From: Alphaproteobacteria bacterium
GTDB lineage: Bacteria; Pseudomonadota; Alphaproteobacteria; Micropepsales; Micropepsaceae
Length of the DNA: 64,000 nucleotides
Direction of reading: 5' to 3'
Assembly (NCBI GenBank): GCA_021325375.1
Contig: JAJPHG010000024.1
Span: 225,184 to 289,183 of the forward strand
Shown: positions 58,138 to 64,000 of the stretch, one piece after another
Position numbering within the stretch: position 1 is the first letter of the stretch
Layout: every line of letters begins with the position of its first letter
Program-made: the position numbers and the translations under genes
The notes under the pieces: model-generated
Databases searched by the model: none
Seen by the model: the letters and a program-made list of their open reading frames with translations, nothing else
What the model was told of the DNA's origin: nothing

Positions 58138-59352
58138 CTACCCCGTAAACGCCTGCAGCCCCGTCTGCGCGCGGCCGAGGATCAGCGCGTGGACGTCGTG
58201 CGTGCCCTCATAGGTGTTGACCGCTTCCAGGTTCAGCATGTGGCGGATGACGCCGTATTCGTCGCTCACGCCGTTGCCGCCATGCATGTCGCGCGCCTCG
58301 CGGGCGATGGCGAGCGCCTTGCCGCAATTGTTGCGCTTCATCAGCGAGATCGCGGGCGGCGAAGCCCTGCCTTCGTCCATCAGCCGTCCCAGGCGCAGCG
58401 CACCGTGAAGACCGAGCGTGATCTCGGTCTGCATGTCGGCGAGCTTCTTCTGGATGAGCTGGTTGGCGGCGAGCGGACGGCCGAACTGCTTGCGCTCCAT
58501 CGTGTAGCTGCGCGCGGCATGCCAGCAGAACTCGGCCGCGCCCATCGCGCCCCACGAGATGCCGTAGCGCGCGCGGTTGAGGCAGCCGAACGGGCCCGAC
58601 AGCCCGCGCACGTTGGGCAGCAGGTTCGCCTCCGGCACCAGGCAGTCGTCGAGCACGATCTCGCCCGTGACCGAGGCGCGCAGCGAGAACTTGCCCTCGA
58701 TCTTGGGCGTGGAGAAACCCTTCATGCCGCGCTCGACGACAAAGCCGCGGATGTCGCCGTCGAGCTTCGCCCAAACGACCGCGACGTCGGCGATCGGCGA
58801 GTTTGTGATCCACATCTTGGCGCCGTTGAGGCGGAAGCCGCCCGCCTCCTTCACCGCGCGCGTCACCATCGAGCCCGGATCGGAGCCGTGATCGGGCTCG
58901 GTCAAGCCGAAGCAGCCGACGAATTCGCCGCTGGCGAGCTTGGGCAGCCACCGCCGGCGCTGCTCCTCGCTGCCGTATGCATAGATCGGATGCATCACCA
59001 GCGAGCTCTGCACCGACGCGGCGGAGCGATAGCCGCTGTCGACGCGCTCGATCTCGCGCGCGACGAGGCCGTAGCAGACATAGCTCAGGCCCGCGCCGCC
59101 ATACTCCTCCGGGATCGTCGGCCCCAAAAATCCCATCTCGCCCATCTCGGTCATGATGGCGCGGTCGAAGGTCTCGTTGCGGAAACCGTCACGCACCCGC
59201 GGCAGCAGCTTCTCCTGGCAATAGGCGCGCGCGCTGTCCGCGACCATGCGCTCGTCGGCGGAGAGCTCGGCCTCCAGCATCAACGGATCGGCCCAATCGA
59301 AGGGATTGGTTTCCAGCCCCAGGGGCTTATGGGATTTCGGTGCGGCGCTCAT
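58138..59352 (-). CDS. gcdH: Acyl-CoA dehydrogenase, glutaryl-CoA dehydrogenase type
   Basis: 404 residues. GcdH features: [20 protein letters not shown] and [19 protein letters not shown] near the N-terminus, [19 protein letters not shown] near 150, [15 protein letters not shown] near 260, and the C-terminal [41 protein letters not shown], with the catalytic Glu in NTYEGTHD. The Arg and Glu pattern fits glutaryl-CoA dehydrogenase, which converts glutaryl-CoA to crotonyl-CoA in lysine/tryptophan degradation. Confidence 0.93.
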   Translation of the reverse strand: MSAAPKSHKPLGLETNPFDWADPLMLEAELSADERMVADSARAYCQEKLLPRVRDGFRNETFDRAIMTEMGEMGFLGPTIPEEYGGAGLSYVCYGLVAREIERVDSGYRSAASVQSSLVMHPIYAYGSEEQRRRWLPKLASGEFVGCFGLTEPDHGSDPGSMVTRAVKEAGGFRLNGAKMWITNSPIADVAVVWAKLDGDIRGFVVERGMKGFSTPKIEGKFSLRASVTGEIVLDDCLVPEANLLPNVRGLSGPFGCLNRARYGISWGAMGAAEFCWHAARSYTMERKQFGRPLAANQLIQKKLADMQTEITLGLHGALRLGRLMDEGRASPPAISLMKRNNCGKALAIAREARDMHGGNGVSDEYGVIRHMLNLEAVNTYEGTHDVHALILGRAQTGLQAFTG

Positions 59353-59426
59353 GACGTGTCCTTCGGGCGATGCGCGGGCCTTTTAGCCCGTGCCCGCGCG
59401 CCATCATAGCGTCCGGCCGGTCAAGC

Positions 59427-61337
59427 TCAATTGCCGAGATTGGCGGCCAGGAACCGGTCGACCTCCTTGAGCAGCCGGGCCCGGGCATCGGCGAATTCCA
59501 GATAGTGATCGTCGCCCGGCAGCGTCACGAACTCGACCTGCTTGTCGGCGCGCTTGAGCGCGGCTTCCTCGATCTCGCTCTGCTTGATCGGCACGGTCGC
59601 GTCCTTCTCGCTGTGAATGAGAAGGATCGGGATCTTGACGTTTGCGGCGAAGCGATAGGGCGAGGCGCTGTCGAGCTTGGAGGAGTCCTTGTCGGCGCCG
59701 ATGCGGCGGCGCCACACCGATGCGGTCTCGGATTGGAACGTCGTGCCTTCCTCGAGCATGCGGTCGAGATCGGCGAGGCCGGCATAGGAGACGGCGCAAC
59801 GATAGAGGTCGGGCGAGAACGTCGCGCCCGCCAGCGCCATGTAGCCGCCATAGGACGCGCCCACGATGCAGACGCGCTTGGGATCGGCGATGCCGTCCGC
59901 GATCAGCTTCTTGAGGCCGTCCTGCACGTCGTACTGGACGTTGCGCTCCCACTCGCCGTCGCCGCGCATGGTGAAGTCCCAGCCGTAGCCGGCGGAGCCG
60001 CGGAAGTTCGGCTGCAGCACGGCATAGCCGCGCGACGCCATGAACTGCGCCCACCAATCGAACGCCATCTGGTCGCGCGCTTCCGGTCCGCCATGCGGGA
60101 AGATCACCACGGGAAGATTGCGCGGGTCGCGTCCCTTGGGCAGCGTCAGATAGGCGTGGATGTCCAGCCCGTCGCGCGCCTTGTACGGATAGGGCTTCAC
60201 CTCGGCGAGGTCGGACGCCTTTATCCCCGGATAGGCTTCCTGGATCACGTTCACATGGTGGTCGGCCGTCGTGTAGAGCGACAGCACGAGCGGGTTCCTG
60301 GGCCCTTGCGCCGCGATCACGAATTTGTCCTTCGCCGCGTCGCTCGACAGGATCGTCACCGACTGTCCGGGAAACGCCTTCTCCATCGCCTCCTGGACGT
60401 GCTGCATCTCGGGATCGAAGTACTGGGTGCGCTCGGCGTCGTCGACATAGGTGGCGCCGATGATGCGGCCGGTGCGCTCGTCGCGGAGCGCGTCGTCGAC
60501 GTCGTAATACGGGTTCTCGAACAGCGCCGCGCCGAAGCCGCCCGCAGGCGTCCAGGAATAGAGCGCCGAGGTGCCCGTGGCGGACGGACGCTCGACGGCG
60601 AACTGGCCGCCGCTCGTCATGCCCATGATGGAGAAATCCGACTGCCCCTTCACGCGCCAGGTGCGCACGTCGTTGCCCCCGACGATCACATGGTCGGTCA
60701 GGTCCCAGTCCTGGTTCAGGCGGCCGGTGACGTGGCCGTAGCCGTCGGTATAGAACTCGATCGTGTCCGCGTCGCCGCGCTGGATGAGCGTCGCCGCGCC
60801 GTTCGAAACCTGGACGCTGTAGAGATCGAGCACGTAATTGACGTCCTTGCGGTCGATCTCCTCCATATAGACGTGATCGGGATCGTCGGCGTCGAGGTCG
60901 ACGATGTTGCCGCCGCCGTAATTCGCCTTGAAATAGGGCGCGTTCCACATCATCAGCGTCGCGGTGCGCTTGGTCGTGTTGACGCTGATCGCCCGGTTCG
61001 ACGCCATCACCTCATGCGAGCCCTTCGGCACGATGTTGGCGTGGAAGATGATGATCGCCGTGTCGTTGCTCTTCCAATCGACCGCGCCGGCGATGCCGCC
61101 GTCCATGCCCACGACCTGAGGATCCTGGCCCGTCTTGGTGAGGTCGTAGAAGGCGACCTTCATGCGCCCGTTATAGGGACGCGTGACGGCGAGCTGGTTG
61201 CCGTCCGGCGACAGCTTGGCGGCTTCCACCTGCGGCAGGTTCGCGAAATCCTCCAGCGACGGAGCCGCGGACGCCTGTCCCGCGAGCAGCACGGCCATCA
61301 CCGGCGCGGCGCGCCACGCCGATCCCATCGAAGGCAT
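59427..61337 (-). CDS. Secreted S9 family (prolyl oligopeptidase-like) peptidase, downstream copy
   Basis: 636 residues. A signal peptide is at about 1-24. An N-terminal beta-propeller-like half is followed by the alpha/beta hydrolase: VVIFPHGGPEARDQMAFDWWAQFMASRGYAVLQPNFRGSAGYG near 410, nucleophile Ser in VCIVGASYGGYMALAGA near 492, Asp near 576 (HSEKDATVP) and His near 612 (GDDHYLEF). It lies 19 bp after the upstream paralogue and has its own GGAG ribosome site. Function: degradation of peptides in the periplasm or outside the cell. Confidence 0.9.
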   Translation of the reverse strand: MPSMGSAWRAAPVMAVLLAGQASAAPSLEDFANLPQVEAAKLSPDGNQLAVTRPYNGRMKVAFYDLTKTGQDPQVVGMDGGIAGAVDWKSNDTAIIIFHANIVPKGSHEVMASNRAISVNTTKRTATLMMWNAPYFKANYGGGNIVDLDADDPDHVYMEEIDRKDVNYVLDLYSVQVSNGAATLIQRGDADTIEFYTDGYGHVTGRLNQDWDLTDHVIVGGNDVRTWRVKGQSDFSIMGMTSGGQFAVERPSATGTSALYSWTPAGGFGAALFENPYYDVDDALRDERTGRIIGATYVDDAERTQYFDPEMQHVQEAMEKAFPGQSVTILSSDAAKDKFVIAAQGPRNPLVLSLYTTADHHVNVIQEAYPGIKASDLAEVKPYPYKARDGLDIHAYLTLPKGRDPRNLPVVIFPHGGPEARDQMAFDWWAQFMASRGYAVLQPNFRGSAGYGWDFTMRGDGEWERNVQYDVQDGLKKLIADGIADPKRVCIVGASYGGYMALAGATFSPDLYRCAVSYAGLADLDRMLEEGTTFQSETASVWRRRIGADKDSSKLDSASPYRFAANVKIPILLIHSEKDATVPIKQSEIEEAALKRADKQVEFVTLPGDDHYLEFADARARLLKEVDRFLAANLGN

Positions 61338-61356
61338 CGAAATCTCCAGTCCCGCG

Positions 61357-63279
61357 CTATTTGCCCAGATTGGCCGCCAGGAAACGGTCGACTTCCTTCA
61401 GCAGCTTGATGCGCGCGTCGGCGAGCTCGAGATAGTGGTCGTCGCCGTCCAGCCGCACGAACTCGACCTGCTTGCCGGCGCGCTTCAACGCGGATTCCTC
61501 TTTCTCGCTGTGCCTGATCGGGACGGTCGCGTCCTTCTCGCTGTGAATCAGCAGGACCGGGATCTTGACCTTGTCCGCGAAGTTCACCGGCGAGGCGGAG
61601 TCGAGCTTGTCCGAGCCAATGCGGCGGCGCCAGACGGAAGCGCCGGCCGACTCGAAGCTCGACTGCGAGACCATGTCGTTCAAGTCCGACAGACCCCCAT
61701 AGCTGATTGCGCAGGCATACAGATCGGGCGAGAACGTCGCTCCGGCCAGCGCCATGTAGCCGCCATAGGACGCGCCGACGATGCAGATCTTCTTCGGATT
61801 GACGATGCCTTCCGCGATCAGCTTCTTGACGCCGTATTGAACGTCGTCCTGCACCTTGCCCGCCCATTCGCCGTCACCGGCGCGGATGAAGCTCTTGCCG
61901 TATCCGGACGAGCCGCGGAAGTTCGGCCGCAGCACGGCATAGCCGCGCGACGCCATGAACTGCGACCACCAGTCGAACGCCATGGAATCGCGCTGTTCCG
62001 GACCGCCATGCGGGAACACCACGAGCGGGAGGTTCTTCGCGTCCTTGCCCGGCGGCAGGGTGAGGTAGGCACGGATATCGAGTCCGTCGCTCGACTTGTA
62101 GTCATAGCGTTTGACGTCGCCGAGATCGGCGGGCTTGAGCTGCGGATAGGATTCCTGGATCACGTCGACGTGGTGATTGGACGTCGTGTAGAGATAGAGG
62201 ATCGGCGGGTTCTTGGGGCCCTCGGCCTCGAAGACATAGGTCGTTCCCTTCTCGTCCTTGGAGAAGATGGTCACGGCCTGGCCGGGGAACGCCTTTTCGA
62301 GCGTGTCCTGCACGTGCTGCATCGCCGGATCGAAGTATTTCGTCTTCTGCAGATCCTCCGTCCAGCGGACGCCGATGATGCGTCCGTCGCGGTCGTCCTC
62401 GATCGTGGAATCCAGGTCGTAGTTGGGATTCTCCCACACCGCCGAACCGTAGCCGCCGTTGGGCGCCCAGCTGTAGAGACCGCCCAGGCCGGCCGGGCTC
62501 CAGGCCTCCGCGACGAGGCCCGCATTGTCGCCCGCCAGCAAGCCGTCGAGACCGAAGCCTTCGCCCCCCTTCGCCGAGTATTTCATGATCTCCTGGCCGC
62601 CCATGAGCAGATGCTCGGTCAGATCCGCGTCCTGGTCGACGCGCCCCAGGACGTGGCCGTAGCCGTCGGTGATGAAATGGTCGGTATCGAAGCCGCCGCC
62701 GAGAATCTGCTGGGCATGTCCCGTCAAAAGGCTGACGCGATACAGGTCGAGAACGAGATTGACGTCCTTGCGATCCCATTCCGACATGTAGATGTAGCCG
62801 GGCTCGCCGGCATCCCTGTCCACGATCGCCGTGGACGAGTCGTTGAACCAGGGCGCGTCGATCATCAGGAGCGCGGGCTGCTTGGTGGTCATGTTGACCG
62901 AGACGGCGCGTTCAGATTGCTCGAAATCCTTGCTGGTGTAGTTCCAGGCCGAGGCCTTGCGCTTCACGTTGGCGTGGAACTGCACCACGATCGTGTCGTT
63001 CGTCTTCCAGCCGACCCAATCCACGATCGCGCCGGGCATCGCGATCGGCTGCGGCTGGGCGTTCGCTTGGCCGAGGTCGTAGACCATGACGCTGTTGCGG
63101 CCGCCGATCGGCTGCACCATCGCCAGATAGCGCGCGTCGGGCGAAAGCCGCCCATACCATTCCTGCGGCAGGTTGCCGAACGCCTCGACCGGCGGCGCGG
63201 CCAGGGCGCCGCCCGCGGCGAGACACAGAAGCGCCTGCACGGCAGCGGCCGCGCCGAGCGCGCGTTTGAACGATGGCAT
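61357..63279 (-). CDS. Secreted S9 family (prolyl oligopeptidase-like) peptidase, upstream copy
   Basis: 640 residues from ATG 63279 (MPSFKRALG), giving a clean signal peptide. The same blocks appear as in the downstream copy: FPHGGPEQRDSMAFDWWSQFMASRGYAVLRPNFRGSSGYGKSF, ICIVGASYGGYMALAGATFSPDLYACAISYGGLSDL with nucleophile Ser, HSEKDATVPIRHSEKE with Asp and DGDDHYLELADARIKLLKEVD with His. The pair is a tandem duplication in one transcription unit; the propeller halves differ most, suggesting altered substrate access. Confidence 0.9.
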   Translation of the reverse strand: MPSFKRALGAAAAVQALLCLAAGGALAAPPVEAFGNLPQEWYGRLSPDARYLAMVQPIGGRNSVMVYDLGQANAQPQPIAMPGAIVDWVGWKTNDTIVVQFHANVKRKASAWNYTSKDFEQSERAVSVNMTTKQPALLMIDAPWFNDSSTAIVDRDAGEPGYIYMSEWDRKDVNLVLDLYRVSLLTGHAQQILGGGFDTDHFITDGYGHVLGRVDQDADLTEHLLMGGQEIMKYSAKGGEGFGLDGLLAGDNAGLVAEAWSPAGLGGLYSWAPNGGYGSAVWENPNYDLDSTIEDDRDGRIIGVRWTEDLQKTKYFDPAMQHVQDTLEKAFPGQAVTIFSKDEKGTTYVFEAEGPKNPPILYLYTTSNHHVDVIQESYPQLKPADLGDVKRYDYKSSDGLDIRAYLTLPPGKDAKNLPLVVFPHGGPEQRDSMAFDWWSQFMASRGYAVLRPNFRGSSGYGKSFIRAGDGEWAGKVQDDVQYGVKKLIAEGIVNPKKICIVGASYGGYMALAGATFSPDLYACAISYGGLSDLNDMVSQSSFESAGASVWRRRIGSDKLDSASPVNFADKVKIPVLLIHSEKDATVPIRHSEKEESALKRAGKQVEFVRLDGDDHYLELADARIKLLKEVDRFLAANLGK

Positions 63280-63372
63280 GGATACCCCCAAACTTCCCCT
63301 CAAGGCGCATTCTGGCGCAATCGCGCCGCGAATTTCCAGCAGCTTCTCGCCGTCAAGGTAAAGAGCGCGGCT

Positions 63373-64000
63373 TCAGTTCCCGAGGAATTCCAGCACCGCC
63401 TGCTTGTAGAGCTTGTCGCCGACCGCGGTCATATGGTCGCGGCCGGTCACCGTGACCGCGCGGCCCTCCGGAAACGCGTCCGCCAGGCCGTCCGGCGGGC
63501 CGGTCAGCGTATCCCGCTCGCCGCATACCACGAGCACGGGTCCGGGCCAGGCGCCGAGCTGCTCGGGACGATAGACCGTGCGCGGCTCGCGCATGCAGGC
63601 GGCGAGCGCGGCCAGGTCCTTGCCCGCCTGGCCGGCGAAGAGGCGGAACTGGCGCTGGATGGGGTCCTTGAGCGTTGCCGGGTCGGCCGCGAGCAGCGCG
63701 TCGGCGATGCCGTCGCGGCGGATGCCGGCCTCGCGGAAATAACTCGCGCCGACGCCCGCGATCACCGCGCGGCGGACTTTGGCAGGATGGCGCATCATCA
63801 GCCCCATCGTCAGCATGCCGCCCATCGAATAACCCATGACGTCGGCGTCGCTTAAGGACGCCGCGTCCATCACGGCGGCGACGTCGTCGACCATCCTATC
63901 GCCATAGGACCCTGGATCGTGCGGCTTGCCGCTTTCGCCATGCCCGCGGCAGTCCAGCGCCACGACGCGCCGCCCCGCCCCCGTCAGCGTCTGGTACCAG
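63373..64000 (-). CDS. Alpha/beta hydrolase, N-terminus beyond the window
   Basis: The reading frame is open to the window end, so only about 208 C-terminal residues are seen. They show RRVVALDCRGHGESGKP, the nucleophile elbow ADVMGYSMGGMLTMGLM, VCGERDTLTGPPDGLADAFP with the catalytic Asp region, and VTGRDHMTAVGDK with the late His, as in small esterase/peroxidase-type hydrolases. No substrate can be named. Confidence 0.87.
   Translation of the reverse strand, partial: WYQTLTGAGRRVVALDCRGHGESGKPHDPGSYGDRMVDDVAAVMDAASLSDADVMGYSMGGMLTMGLMMRHPAKVRRAVIAGVGASYFREAGIRRDGIADALLAADPATLKDPIQRQFRLFAGQAGKDLAALAACMREPRTVYRPEQLGAWPGPVLVVCGERDTLTGPPDGLADAFPEGRAVTVTGRDHMTAVGDKLYKQAVLEFLGN

Noticed and set aside
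1..64000. A genomic island or prophage in this window
   Set aside because: No integrase, phage structural genes, att duplication at the tRNAs or visible composition break; both tRNA genes have intact ordinary neighbours.

Overview
The window reads as a high-GC alphaproteobacterial chromosome segment, probably from a free-living soil or freshwater aerobe. Pointers to the class are the soluble fdsGBA-fdhD-fdsD formate dehydrogenase, a PodJ-like polarity protein, a bactofilin, the ligase-associated helicase/PdeM DNA-repair pair, a TauE plus TIGR02186 pair and a glutaryl-CoA dehydrogenase. Assignment below class is a guess (Rhizomicrobium/Micropepsis-like would fit). I see no phage, plasmid, transposase, integrase or CRISPR array. 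It is ordinary core and accessory chromosome with an unusual load of intergenic repeats.

Layout. 0-5 kb: bactofilin end, GNAT, an FGE-fold protein with a TonB-like partner, and a secreted haem peroxidase divergent from an AraC regulator. 5-10 kb: tRNA-Pro(CGG), a GST, tRNA-Gln(TTG), a secreted repeat protein, and a TetR gene divergent from a RidA/amine-oxidase pair. 10-13.7 kb: a Mur ligase (Mpl type) divergent from an LD-carboxypeptidase, two small envelope proteins and mobA. 13.8-19.6 kb: the complete minus-strand NAD-dependent molybdenum formate dehydrogenase operon, with every junction overlapping or one base apart. 19.7-30 kb: CoA-thioester and lipid genes (MaoC hydratases, acyl-CoA synthetase, dienoyl-CoA-isomerase-like crotonase), TetR and DJ-1 genes, a TPR methyltransferase and a CPBP protease. 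30-38 kb: a cNMP-domain patatin, SDR, aldo/keto reductase, two hotdog thioesterases, a secreted TPR protein, YciB and an sdpR-sdpI pair. 38-47 kb: Lrp, thiolase, a CAP lipoprotein, Mpo1-like protein, the PodJ/SEL1 protein and TauE-TIGR02186. 46-52 kb: pdeM and an Lhr-type helicase, a dienoyl-CoA reductase, and a 490-base gene-poor stretch with a candidate structured RNA. 51-64 kb: two tandem S53 sedolisins, a Baeyer-Villiger-type monooxygenase, a CoA transferase, a methyltransferase, glutaryl-CoA dehydrogenase, two tandem S9 peptidases and a truncated alpha/beta hydrolase.

How the genes work together. The fds operon with fdhD and the convergent mobA forms a formate oxidation unit. RidA beside an amine oxidase suggests amine degradation with imine clean-up. 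The Mpl-type ligase and LD-carboxypeptidase fit peptidoglycan recycling. The acyl-CoA synthetase, crotonase, dienoyl-CoA reductase, thiolase, GcdH, CaiB transferase and thioesterases describe a scattered acyl-CoA catabolism capacity.

The most unusual content is non-coding. A roughly 156-176 bp element (here R1) with long inverted ends occurs six times, always at a gene 3' end and four times between convergent genes; it carries a built-in nine-codon ORF that has become the C-terminus of one enzyme. Four further repeat families (R2-R5) occur, one of which supplies the only visible start codon of the DNA-repair helicase. Several clean operator palindromes are also visible (TetR, Lrp and SdpR sites, and the fds promoter region).
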